Part shown: positions 53,049-64,000 of the stretch, one piece after another
Position numbering within the stretch: position 1 is the first letter of the stretch
How the letters are laid out: the number at the start of each line of letters is the position of its first letter
DNA from: Tipula vernalis
Lineage: Eukaryota > Arthropoda > Insecta > Diptera > Tipulidae
Assembly (NCBI GenBank): GCA_958295665.1
Contig: OY282559.1
Location: 126,827,605 to 126,891,604 of the forward strand
Reading direction: 5' to 3'
DNA length: 64,000 nucleotides
Notes under the pieces: generated by a model
The model's database searches: none
What the model saw: the letters and a program-made list of their open reading frames with translations, nothing else
Told to the model about the DNA's origin: nothing
Made by a program: the position numbers and the translations under genes

Positions 53049-53867
53049 TCCAGGTATTTATAAACCAAGCCGTCAAGCACTACAATTCATTAAAATATTC
53101 GAGAGTGCCAGTTGAAAGTTGGAATTTACTTTTAGTACACTACTTGTCAGAAAGGCTGGACAACTCGTCGCGTGCCGATGTAATTAAAGGGTGTAATGAT
53201 CAAAATTTACTTACCTTTGACAGTTTGCACTTGTTTAAAATCTTACAAGCCCGTGTTCGGTTATTAGGTGCTCTGAAGTATTCTAATTCATCAAAAGTAA
53301 TATCAGAACCCAATTTAAATACTTTTAAACAACACAAAAAGGCATCCACATTGGTGTCAGGTCTTCCAGATCTTGGTGACACCAAGCCGTCAAAAATGAG
53401 ATATGATTATATCAGGGGCAAGCGTGTATGCACAAATTGTTTGAGTTTATCGCATATTGTTCGCAATTGTACCAGCCCTGGTTGCATTAAATATAATAAA
53501 TATAAAATATCACTGTGTTTTGCATTTCAACATTGATCGTAAACCATGTATATCATCGCATGTATCTCAATCACAAACCACGATAAATAATGTTGGTGGT
53601 ACCACAAATGAAATGGAAGTACAAAATACAAGCATTGTGCTAGCATCCGATGAGCATGTTATGTTGGGTACTCTTGATGAAGTTCCATATAGCAGAAATT
53701 TAAATGTCTCTATTGATGTTAACAATCCAGTAAAACTATCTTCATCTCAAAATCAAATAATGATTGGAACAGCACTAGCTAAAGCGAAGAAGGTTGTACA
53801 GTCCAAAAACACAAAGGGCATTTCAGTCAAACTGTTTTCTGACCGAAATACCATTTTTTTGGACTGA
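53049..53867 (+). pseudogene. BEL/Pao gag remnant with zinc knuckle and protease start
   Basis: From about 53049 a gag helix region (VESWNLLLVHYLSERLD at about 53108) leads to the knuckle CTNCLSLSHIVRNC and a second Cys cluster. A frameshift around 53490-53510 moves the frame, where YHCVLHFN completes the Cys/His cluster. IMIGTALAKAKKV near 53758 resembles the strand leading into the BEL protease. The active-site block is not reached: the sequence changes to a short segment with facing TTCAGTCAAA and TGACTGAAAT words (53824-53950). No LTRs recognised. Confidence 0.7.
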
Positions 53868-54134
53868 AGATCCTTTTTAAACGGAGTTTTAGTCATAATA
53901 TTTGTATGGGAAATTTTATGACTGAAATCCCTTTCGTTTTTTGACTGGAATTCGCGGAGCCGCTGCATTAATCGGAACAGGAAGTTTAAGCAAATATTGC
54001 AGTACTTGGGCATCGAACATATCGAACCTGGCTACTGTATGGAGTTGAAGTAACCCCCACTACTGGAATTTAGTAGGGGTTCTTCTTCCGGCTTTGCTAG
54101 AGCCAAGGTTAACGATATTCACTTTTTTAACTGA

Positions 54135-54401
54135 CACGCTCATCCACACTCATATATTGAAAAGTTCAAAACTTTTCTTGATCAACTAGCGAATGATGAA
54201 CAGAGTCGAACACCTATACTGGTGGATATGGCTTATCGAGTGGGAAAAGCAGAGAAACAAATTGCAGAAGTAATGCTTTGCCAGAAAATGGTAAATTTAT
54301 ATCAACACTCTGGTCTTAAGTCTTCATCAGAGTTAGTCCATACCACAACCAACTCAAAAGATAATGGATCATTTCCGACATACAAAGTTCTCAGTAATTA
54401 G
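54135..54401 (+). other. Unidentified 88-codon open frame without ATG
   Basis: Between stops at 54132-54134 and 54399-54401 the frame reads as balanced, mixed-composition protein (FLDQLANDEQSRTP, DMAYRVGKAEKQIAEV), unlike the low-complexity frames elsewhere. It has internal ATGs but none at the start. It could be an exon of a mobile or host gene. Not recognised. Confidence 0.3.
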
Positions 54402-57240
54402 CCACTAGAAAGAAAAACTGCGGTGGGATGGGATAGTGTAGGCTGATGAACATTTTTATTTTTTCTGGAATCAAACACTTCATATGCGTAGATGTTGTCA
54501 TCAGGTTTGACACGGGAAACCTCTTTCAAATAAAGGTAACCTTTAAAATAACATTAGTTTTGATTAAGTGGTTACAAACCAAACCTTAAACTTTGCGCAA
54601 CTTGTTACCAAATCGCCATTATACAAGACACTTATCTTAAATATAGTTTCTATAATTTAGTATAAAAACACGTGCCTAAATTGATATTTCATCAGCTTAC
54701 ACAAAGCCCATCATAATGGTTTTAAAATGAATATTCACTTCGTTACGTCTCCATCCATATATACAGCTAGCTATCTACATATATATGTATAATCTCAAAA
54801 CCATTTACATGGCGTTAAAAAAATTAAGATTTATTGCCATATCTTGCTTTTCTATATATAAAACGGAAAAATCCATTCCAATCGATTACCTACACCAAAT
54901 TTTCCCCAATGATGTTATTATTACCAAACTTATTGGAAGCAATTTGGAACACAAATTTCCAAAAATAACGAAAAATTTCATGAAAAGATAATAAATAAAA
55001 CAAGAAGAAAAATAAATAATAATTTTCCGATTTTTTTTTTTTTATGCTTACCAACCAACCAACCAAACCAATATAAATTCCATCTGTTACACAATGCGGA
55101 ACGAGTGAGAAAACGCAATCACACCACTGAATACGTACACAAATAAATTTTAATAAGCGACTTCAAAAAAAAAAAAATCTTCGGAGAACAACGAAAATAC
55201 AAATTTGCTCGAATATTACAAATTCAATTTCACAGATAATAAGAAATTAAGACGAAACAAAATTAAACCTAACCCTAAACATGTACATGAAGTATATATT
55301 GGTAGCACGCGTTTACAATATTACACAACAACAACAACAACAACAACAAAAAATGGAAAGCTCATCCTTTTGCTTGTCAATTTTTAAATTTTTGCTTTTC
55401 TTTATTGGGTTTATTGTTTAAAATCTAATAAATCAATAAAATTATTTTGTAATATACTTTGTGTCGATAACAGAATCGTGTACCACCCCCAAACCACTCG
55501 AGACAAAAACAAAAACGTTTATTTCATTTTCACTTCAGTAAATTTTTTTGTTACAACATTTTTATCGCGCACGAAAATATCCAATTTCTAATCAAATGCT
55601 TAATATTATTATTTTGACAAGTGATTATCACAAAAGCTTTGTTGTTTTGCAATGGAAAAAGCTTATTTTATTAATTAGCCGTCGTCTTTTGTTTTCAGGC
55701 TCAAATTTTTATTTTTTTTTTTTTATTAATAATCTCATTAAAATTAATGAAACAATTACAAAACGTTCAGCATATGGAGAAGATAACAACAAAATACGTA
55801 GCTCGAATTTCTTTTTTTGTGTGTGCGACAATAAAACCATGGATTAGAGTTGGTTTTGTGCCTATATATAAAAACATACACCCTGCTATGTTTCTCCCCC
55901 TCGCACCCTGAGTCATTGTATTATATTATTATTTTCCGACAATTTCCGTTTCATTTCATTTCATAATGATTTTCTAATAATAATCACACAATACACAAAA
56001 GCACAAAAGCATACAGCACACAAAAAACAAAATACATCAATAACATTGAGCTTTTTTTTTTGTGGGGGGGTTAAGTTTTCGTCTTCTATGTTATATATTA
56101 CATCTATACACAATTTATGTATGGTACATGTGTTTTATTGATGATAAATGAAAGAATAAAATCCGGTTGATTGGTAGCAAAAAAAAAAAAAAGCAAAAGT
56201 TCGGTGACTTATACATTGGGGAGACGGCAAAAAAATATTTATGTATCCTGTACTTGAGTTTTTCATCAACATGTGTAAAAAAAAATGCTCAATTTGTTCA
56301 AATAATCAAAATCGGTTGACAAGGTGTCATGAGTGATTTGTGTAGAATTCTGCTGTTCGTACACGAATCTGCTTGAAAAAGCTCTTCAATCATTCAATCT
56401 TCAATTTGTACAAATTCTAGTCGTCTAAATAAATCATTTGTAAAAGCCGAAAACCAATGATTTGTACTTTTCTTTAACTTCTTTTCTAATTCGGCGAAGT
56501 TCATTTAATTCCTACTGTATGTATTGGCCCATAATTACAAACTAACCTTGTACAGTATATTTTTGAGTGGTTTCATCTGTTTGTCTGTAAAATTTCTAAA
56601 GACGGATTTAATATGCTAAATCGATGTGGGATTTTAAAATGTTAGACCTCCTTCTGTTTTCAGCGCTTTGCATGAACTTCGCCTACTGAGTGATATGTCG
56701 TCTGAAAGGTAAGGAAAATATTGAAAAATCTTGGAAAATGTAGAAAATGTGAAAATCATCTACAATTTTCATTTCCTCTCCGCCGAAAAAAAGTACCAAA
56801 AGCTACTGCAAAAAAATAACTTAAACGAACGGGTGGTCAAGGCGTTTGAGCTTCGTTGGTCGTTCAGAAATGAGTAACAGCGTGTCACGGAGAAATTGCC
56901 ACCACTGTACACTATCTCATGTACGCCATATTAGATCAATACTTGACTCGACAAGAATAATGAACGGTTCATCGAATTCATGAATGGTGAACTCACCAAA
57001 AACCTTTTAACATCTGCAAAAAAACTTCGACTGCTTTGAACTTGCAGCGTGAAATTTTATGTAAATTTTACGGTCAGCCATTGCTTGAACTATATCCCTA
57101 TTTTTATAAATTTTTCGAATAAGGCTACTTAGGATGAAACTGGGGTCAGCCAGTAAAATTGTGGTAAAGCGATTTTCAGTAAATTTTTCATAAACTTGCC
57201 AGTATTTTGGGACACGTTTACAAACACCAAAACACAAAAG
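54402..57240. other. Gene-free stretch
   Basis: AT-rich with homopolymers and an (ACA)n run at 55325-55349. Short open frames at 54785-54991, 55205-55387 and 55548-55847 are low-complexity. The minus frame at 57007-57237 is unrecognised. Confidence 0.5.
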
Positions 57241-57249
57241 GAAAAAATT

Positions 57250-58205
57250 CTAATTTCTAACTCAACTGAATCCTTAAATCAACGTCGTCCGAAAAATTAA
57301 TTGCGCGTAAGAACTCAACTCAGAACAACTCAGGTTCAAATTTAAACTCGCTAACTTCAAACAAAAATAACAACTCAACCGCCAAATAAATCCTCAACTA
57401 AACCACTCAATTAACTTCAACTCAACTTAAACTCAATCCCAAGTCAACTCTTTACTTGACCTCATAAAAAATGTTGGCGTACATGAACTAAACTCAATAT
57501 AACTTCGAACTCAACCCTCAACTCACTTCAAACTCACTACATAGTAGCAACTCAACCCAAACTCAACCCGAAACAATACATGAACACAACTTAATCCTAA
57601 CACAAACTCCAATTTCAACTTCAAATTAACAATCAATTAACCACAAATTTAACGCCCAACTCAATCCTTGATCAGCTCAACTCAAGCTAACTTTCCAAAT
57701 CACAATTGGTGAACTCGGTGGTGCAAGTGATTAAAGCACTGACTTCGTTACATGAGGTTGGGTTTGATTCCTGGTGGTGAAGAGGAAAAATTTGCTCTGC
57801 TTGAAATGTAGTGGTAATTTCCTTCAAAGAACATTAAATCCATCAAAAAGGTAACGGTAAATTTGAAAGAAATTAAAAAATAAATTCAACCCACAATGCA
57901 ACTCCAAATAAATCTTGATCTCAACTCAACTTGAAATCAACTTCTAACCCAGCCCTTAACTCAACGTTGAGTTCAACTCGCAAATCGGTTTGGTCTAAAA
58001 GACTACACATCTACGTGACAACAACTCAAATCAACTGAAGATAACTCGGACTCTACCCTCGATTCAACCCTCAAATAAATCTCCAACTACCATAAACTTC
58101 TCAGTCAACCTTTAACCCAACTAAGCTTTAACTTAACTCACATATAGACTTCCGACTGAAACTTCAACTCAGCCACCTAACTCAATGCCCTATTCAATTC
58201 TCAAT
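57250..58205 (+). repeat. Degenerate array of AACTCAACT-like words, arm 1
   Basis: Words such as AACTCAACTC, AACCCTCAACTCA and AACTTCAAACTC fill most of 57290-58205. A tRNA-like SINE interrupts the array at 57711-57880. Inverted partner at 58360-59345. Confidence 0.88.
57711..57880 (+). mobile_element. tRNA-like SINE nested in the array
   Basis: Head with a pol III A box TGGTGCAAGTG (57719-57729, full match to TRGYNNANNNG) and a B box GGTTTGATTCC (57761-57771, one substitution from GGTTCRANNCC), 31 bp apart. About 100 bp of unrelated body ends in an A-rich stretch near 57840-57885. It interrupts the AACTCAACT array, so it inserted later. No clear target duplication seen. A tRNA pseudogene is the alternative. 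Confidence 0.65.
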
Positions 58206-58359
58206 TAGCGGGTAATTTACGGTCTAAAGAATATTGAAATTCTGTCAAGGCTAAGAATTGAAAAAAATTAGCGAGCTGTAGGTCAGATGGGGTACCTACC
58301 TTGACATAAAACTCTGTAAGGATTTTAACACTTTGACCAATTTTTTATATATGCTGATC

Positions 58360-59345
58360 TGAGAATTGAGTTGGGCATTAAGTTTGCGGTTGAGTCGAGG
58401 ATTGGTTGGGTTCCATTTGCATTTTGAGTTGGGATTCAGTTAGAGTTGAGTTGGGGTTGGGTTAGAGTTTAATGAGCAGTTCAGCTGAAGATTTATTTGT
58501 GTATTGAACTGACGGTTGGATCAGAGTTAGCTATGGTTGAGTTCGTGCGTGAACTGTAGTTTTGTAGAATTCAGCAGTTTAGTTGGGGATTTGCTTAGGG
58601 TTGCTTTGAGGGTTGTGTTGGAAGTTGGCTTGAGTTATTTTAAGTCACGTTGATTTGAGGATTGAATTGGATGTTTGGTTTGGGGTTAATTTGACGGTTG
58701 AGTTTGGGCCCGAGCTTTAGGTTGAGTTGAGTTAATAATCACGTAAAAGTTAGGGTTGAGTTGAGGTTTAGTGACGAATTCAGTTGCAGATTTACTTGGA
58801 GTCATTTGTGGAAGTTAGCTTGAGTTTAGTTCACATTCACATGTATTTGTTTGGAACACGTTGATTTGGAAATTGAGTAGGGCGTTAGGTTATTGATTGG
58901 ATTGGGGTTGAGTTTGGGTTGAATAGGGTTTGTGTTGGAATTTAGTTGGATTTGAGTGGGAGATCCGGTTGGGGATTAATTTTTGGTCGAGTTGAGTTCA
59001 TAAACGCATATAGCTTTCGAATCGAGTTGATATCAGAATTTAATAGACCGCCAATATAGATTTGAGTAGAGGGTTGAGATTTAGTTTGGGCTAAGTAGAG
59101 TTGAGTAAGGGGTTTAGTTATGGAATTATGTGGGGGTTGATTCGCAGATTGGGTTACACGTTGAGTTTATGGTTAGGGTAAGGGTTGATTTGAAAGTTGA
59201 TTTGGAATTGAATTGGTGATTGAGTTAAGGGTTGAGTTGGTGGTTGCGATTGAGCTGGAGGTTGCGACTTGTAAATTGATTCGGGGATTCAGCTGAAGAT
59301 TGAGTTATGAGGTTCAGTCAGGGATTGATTTGGGATTTGAGTTAA
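58360..59345 (-). repeat. Degenerate array of AACTCAACT-like words, inverted arm 2
   Basis: The plus strand reads GAGTTGGGTTGAG, TTGAGTTGAG and GGGTTGAGTT throughout, the complement of arm 1. The innermost parts align beyond the short word: GAGAATTGAGTTGGGCATTAAG (22 bases at about 58362) resembles the complement of 58182-58203. The spacer of about 155 bp is not repetitive. Confidence 0.88.
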
Positions 59346-59517
59346 GTTTCAGGACCGAAGTTCGAGAAAAGTTGTTTTTGACAAAACAAAAAAATGTTGG
59401 TCACTCTTGTCAGGATTTAAATAAACTTAGTTGCTGATTGTTGCTGACCGAAGTTAATGGATATAACTATTTTATGGAAATTTTTTAAAAGTAATTTATA
59501 CTTAATACAATTTTAGG

Positions 59518-59724
59518 TCAAATCAATCCAGTGTTGCTATCAAGGATATTCGACCTATTGATCCAGGTAAAAATTCGTCTCCAGTAAATTATTATAAACT
59601 AAACATTTTTTATAAAACTAAAAGGCGAAACGACCGAAGCGCAGTAGCCCTGAAGCACATTTTACGCTCGTGTTCTTGCACTGTAAAAGCTGCGAATTTC
59701 ATTAAAGTTTGGGATTATAATTGA
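59518..59724 (+). other. Unidentified 68-codon open frame preceded by AG
   Basis: It follows an acceptor-like CAATTTTAG and runs to TGA at 59722-59724 with ordinary amino-acid composition (VAIKDIRPIDPGKN, SAVALKHILRSC). It could be a terminal exon or an element fragment. No ATG at the start, not recognised. Confidence 0.25.
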
Positions 59725-60915
59725 TAGAGGCCAGAAACGGGACAATGCTTGCAACTGTATTCCGATCCTCTACAAAATTGTGAATTCCTGTCAACACAGT
59801 AATTTTGCTAACATAGAGTCCGAAGAGACTTAATCAAAATTTGAATCAAACAATTTTTTGTTAATAAAACATTCAGGCCACACCAAAATATTAAGTTGCC
59901 AATAAAAAGGGGGGGCTGTGTATCTTAGCAATAAATAATTACAAATAGAATCGTTCAACTTAGTCTAATTCAAATTAAATTTATTTTATTCGGTTGGTTA
60001 ATTTTGTGTTCAATAAATAATTGTCGCTTTGATGAATTCTACGAATACAGTAACCTCAATTTTTTGCACAAACAGAGTTTTTTTTTTTGTTGTGGCTTAG
60101 TCACATATAGATAGAAAACCATAAACCGCAAATTCCTGCGAAATAAATTTTATCGAATTCTTTTTATTCATCACCCAACTTAAGGTTATGTTCAGCTATG
60201 GGGTTGATTGATTTTTTCCGAATATCATATGCTTAACGAGATGGGAGGAATAAATCAGCGCAAAAAAAAATCCAAACCGCAACCAATTTTCCTCTTAATC
60301 GTTTATTAATAAAATATTTGTTTGATGTATGATGTTCTATCAATATATACATATATCATCGTTCGGTATGTGTAGCTATAACCATATTGCTCCTTTTTTG
60401 TGATATTGTCTTTTAATTTATGTGTTGATAAGAACAGAGGAAAGGGATCAGGAAGAGTATATCGTTAAACTAAAACCTTTTATTTTTTATCTGTGCTTTG
60501 CTGATACATGTCAGTATGTGTAGATTTTTTGATAAAAAGGATATCTAATTAAAATAGGATTAGACACAAAAAATAACAAGATCTACGTATTATTTTGATA
60601 TTAGTTGACGTTTTCGGAGTTTTTTTTTAAAAGGCCATTGATTTATGGGATGTGATGTGAATTATTTTTATTTGTGTTCAGTTTATTAGCCTATTTTGAG
60701 AGTTGTTGTTTTGTTAAGCTTTTACACACTGTTCTTAGGATAAGCTATGACGTGACCAAGTTAAATTTCAGGTAGGGCAATTGATGTGGTGAGTGCATTG
60801 TACCAAAGAAAAATATTTAACGAATCTTTATAGCATGGCGTTAATTTTTAAATAATTGGAATGTATTCCCAAGCTACCGATGCATTCTAACTAGAATACT
60901 AGATTTCAATGAACA
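59725..60915. other. Gene-free stretch
   Basis: AT-rich; nothing supported. Confidence 0.5.
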
Positions 60916-61365
60916 GAACGGTAAATATTATGAAACGGTAGAACATTATTCAGAGATTTATGAGTTTTTAAAAGCAAAAAAAGGCTAAATCAAACAACGA
61001 TTAAATAATTTTAAGTTACACCTTAGGTCATCCATTTTCAGATTTGTATTAATCACCATTTGACATCAAATTTTCAAGAAAACCAGTATGGTATTTTGTT
61101 TTTGTGAAAATTCTAAAGAGAGTTGTTGTTGTCAAATTTATTAAAATTTTAAATACTTGTGATTTTTGAGGTTAAGCTTCATTTTTATGCGATATTTGGT
61201 ATTTGGAATAAAGTATTTCCAGTAATAGAACATTACACAGAGCTTTATAAGCTTTATGAGCTTAGAAGAGCAAAAATGGCAAAAACCAAACAACGATTAA
61301 ATAATTTTAAGTTACACCTTAGGCCATCCGGTTTCAGATTTTTCTTAATGACAATTTGACGATTA
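60916..61365 (+). repeat. Two diverged tandem copies, period about 296 bp
   Basis: CAACGATTAAATAATTTTAAGTTACACCTTAGG-type sequence (33 bases) occurs at 60995 and 61291. Similarity extends about 80 bases left (GTAGAACATTATTCAGAG versus ATAGAACATTACACAGAG) and 30 bases right. The second copy is open for 66 codons (61159-61359), while the first has stops. Confidence 0.75.
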
Positions 61366-61642
61366 GTCCTGCCCTCAGTACCTGCCTTGGACTCATTAAC
61401 TAAAAAACACACCATTGTGACGGCATTACTATGCTTTTAGAAAACTGTATACATTTTGGGTAATTCAAACTAGTCCAACACTTCCAAAAATTAAAATATT
61501 AAACGTTCATTTAGACTTTCCGAAATAACAATTAACCTATTGCCTACGTTTAAGACCACCTCATGTATACAGGCAACAAAATTACTATATGAGTTATAAT
61601 GGTGTATATCCATTTTTCTTGTGTATATTTTGTCACTTATAA

Positions 61643-61944
61643 ATTTATAATAAAACAACTTACGTTATTTTTAAATAATTTTAATTGAAAAAAAATTTTC
61701 CTTATAGTAACAATATTTTTTTTTTTAAATTTTTTTTAGAAGATCGATTTCGGATTGACTCCTTCTTCGGTTCCTTTTTAACAACTATTCATAGTAGAAT
61801 AGTTGTTAAAAAAGAACCGAAGAAGGAGTAAATCCGAAATCGATCTTCTAAAAAAAATTTTTAAAAAAAAATATTGTTACTATAAGGAAAATTTTTTTTC
61901 AATTAAAAGTATTTAAAAATAACGTAAGTTGTTTTATTATAAAT
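61643..61944. mobile_element. Near-perfect palindrome, 148-bp arms with 6-base loop
   Basis: 61643-61790 and 61797-61944 are reverse complements with only a handful of mismatches, mostly in homopolymer runs. The loop is ATAGTA. Each arm includes AGAAGATCGATTTCGGAT and CCTTCTTCGGTTC. No coding capacity. This could be a foldback MITE or a fresh inverted duplication. Confidence 0.9.
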
Positions 61945-61959
61945 AAAAAATAAAAAAAA

Positions 61960-63395
61960 AAAAAAAAAGAAAAATTACATTTTTAAAACGTTTCAAGTAA
62001 TGACAAACAGGCACAAATAACTTAACAATCTAGAATATGCGATTATCCACTTATTGTCAGTCACCGATATAAGTCACAATCTGTTAAGTTCTTTAAAGAA
62101 ATGTTTTTAAAGGATTGCGCTCGGAACTGACTCTTCGATCTTTAGTCCTCCACTTCTTTTTCAATTTCTTTGAAGTTAATATTTCCGAAAGATGTAAGAG
62201 AATTTAATCCAGTTTCAAACTGAAGAGCTTATGATTATGAAAAAATCAATCTTCTCTTTTGTACGGCCTGCAATTTTTCTTTATCTGTAAAATTTGACGG
62301 GACTTTTACTGCAACCTCTATTAAATACCGCTGCATGTGCACCAATGAAATGCGAAAATCAGATCAAATTGACACTTGACAATGGCAGCTCTTTCGAGTT
62401 TTACTCTAGATACAAAAACAATCAATTTTCAGTCATCATCTTTAAGTCCACAGTTAAGTCGATTTTAATATAACAACTGTTGATGATTTATACAACTATT
62501 GCTTTAATCAATTAATAGCAATTGTTCAGTTATAGCAATTTCTGGTGTTAGTTTAGAATTTATGATTACGAGTTTTTGTCAGTGGTCAATCGCTTAGATG
62601 TGAAGAGTGCCAGACTTTTACAACCTTAAACGATGTATTTCTCAAACAGATCTCTCTGTGTAGTATTCATAATTTCACCCTGTCGCAGACATGTGTGATA
62701 TACCTTTCAATAAAGGATTAAGTGACTAATTAATGTTCTACTGCTGTAACCTGCCGACATCCAATGACTCTTTTGACCAATGGGGCAACCAACAACGAAT
62801 TCAATTATTCGGGTGGTCCAATCTATGCCGTATCGTCTGAGTAGTCAGAAGGAGTATTTTCTAAGAATAATATTCAGCATTAAGATTTGGTAAGAATATG
62901 ACCCGACCAAACCAATAACTATTATCTATCACTCCAAGCCACATGTTCATATTCTTATTTATTCTCCACAACAATATAAAACTGTTACATTTCGATTCGC
63001 CAATTGTTGCCATGCTGGTTAAAAAAAACATAAAAAAACATAATTCGGGCTCTCTGGATCAGAAATATTCTGCAGAGGATGTTTGGATAGCTCTCGTAGC
63101 GCAACCGAATTCATTTGTCCCCGATTGTACCTATAAGAGTGGCAGCGAATAACATTGGTCGTTCAAAATTTCACTAGGCACTTGCAAAAATTACTTCAAG
63201 ATCGTTATTTGCAGAGGTTACCATTTAATTTCCGTCGCTCTTGAAATCGTTTAAAAAATGCTAATCTCACTTTTTCGCTAATCTCAAATGCCGTTTGGTC
63301 ACAAAAATGTTTCTCAGTGGGTTACGCGGTTTATCAGTGAAATTGGCAAATATTTAGAATTGTCAGCTTCAAAATCCAACAAACAAATTCATCAT
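61960..63395. other. Gene-free stretch
   Basis: AT-rich; the 69-codon frame at 62943-63152 has no recognisable motif. Parts near 63240-63390 may be decayed gypsy reverse transcriptase. Confidence 0.45.
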
Positions 63396-63602
63396 TCTGG
63401 CAAACTCTTGAATTTCTCAAAATTTACCGTCACTACTGATACATCAAACTTTATGCTGTAGGTGCAATTCTGAAAGAGTACACTCAATGATTTGGGAACC
63501 GCTTCGATTATTCTCAAAAAAATTTTCGAATGGCAAAAGAAAATTCTCAGCATTCGAAAGGGAAGTGCTCGCAATACTTTGGAGCTTTACTATTTACACC
63601 TA
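63396..63602 (+). pseudogene. Ty3/gypsy RNase H scrap
   Basis: SGKLLNFSKFTVTTDTSNF (63396-63452) is the junction into RNase H with its first catalytic Asp (63438-63440). After a frameshift near 63455 comes VGAILKEYTQ. After another near 63485 comes EPLRLFSKKFSNGKRKFSAF followed by EREVLAILW, whose Glu is the second catalytic acid. The order matches gypsy-type pol. Only this domain is clear, and no LTR is seen before the window ends. Confidence 0.7.
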
Positions 63603-64000
63603 ACACAAAGCTAAGAACAGCAATTCAGTCAAAAACTAAATGTAATCAACACCTCGGATCATGAAACTGCCTCACTCAAAACTCACTGCGACAAAAACAC
63701 AATTGTTAGAACATGAAAAGCAGGACTAAAACTTCAGAATTTGGTTTCTAGTTTCGATTGATAATAGTCCGCCATGAAACTTTATAGAGAGTTTTAAAAT
63801 TAAGTAGTTTAGAAATTTATTAAGAGACATCAATAGGTAATAGTCGCCCTAATATGTATTGCTGAACCATTTAGTCGAACAATCTTACACATTCTGCACA
63901 ACATTCCAACAACATCACGGTAGTTTTAGGCCACCATAAATCAGAAACCTGGTTTATCCTGCCAATAACGCAAAATACAGAGACACATGGTAGTTTAAAA
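63603..64000. other. End of window, nothing supported
   Basis: AT-rich sequence with no open frame of note. It could hold decayed gypsy sequence continuing from the RNase H scrap. Confidence 0.4.

Overview
This is AT-rich eukaryotic repeat territory, most likely from an insect and plausibly a fly. The evidence is the mix of elements (an intact Jockey-clade LINE, several BEL/Pao remnants, a Penelope-like element, foldback MITEs), short spliced introns of 67-168 bp with GTAAG-type donors, and long TA/CT microsatellites. I recognise no host gene. Nearly all readable coding sequence belongs to mobile elements. There is no CRISPR array and no convincing tRNA or rRNA gene.

Layout. 1-1080: the 3' half of a Penelope-like element with an inverted scrap of itself at its 5' edge. 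1.1-6.3 kb: non-coding. 6.3-6.9 kb (minus) and 19.8-20.4 kb (plus): two copies of an unidentified retroposon, each with its own target duplication. 7.9-9.0 and 18.2-18.7 kb: degenerate arrays of a roughly 15-bp word. 9.4-13.75 kb: a broken BEL/Pao retrotransposon, possibly with a 3' LTR. 15.05-17.55 kb: a non-autonomous TIR element holding a long (AT)n tract and a 222-bp internal scrap of Jockey reverse transcriptase between 25-bp direct repeats. 18.95-19.56 and 30.9-32.0 kb: decayed LINE reverse transcriptases. 21.87-26.23 kb: a coding-complete Jockey element with ATGA-coupled ORFs, a poly(A) tail and a target duplication. 26.5-27.1 kb: a minus-strand BEL gag remnant. 27.3-28.2 kb: a 909-bp foldback element.

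32.25-40.87 kb is bounded by 850-bp inverted arms. Inside are a truncated copy of a two-gene element, two MITEs, an inverted minisatellite pair, a PIF/Harbinger scrap and a TTCTATAAA-type array. 47.3-52.0 kb holds the most notable locus: a spliced SAM-domain gene (ORF1, apparently frameshifted) followed within about 45 bp by an intact intronless 826-codon gene (ORF2) with two N-terminal C2H2 fingers and a large transposase-like body. The junction of these two genes (ORF1 C-terminus, tiny gap, paired zinc fingers of ORF2) recurs at 33.16-33.6 kb, so this is a two-gene mobile unit with at least two divergent members here.

From 52 kb onward: a second BEL gag remnant, a 2-kb pair of oppositely oriented degenerate AACTCAACT-type arrays with a tRNA-like SINE nested in one arm, a nearly perfect 148-bp-arm palindrome, and a Ty3/gypsy RNase H scrap at the end. 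All similarities were judged by eye from motifs and sequence comparison within the window; no database search was run.
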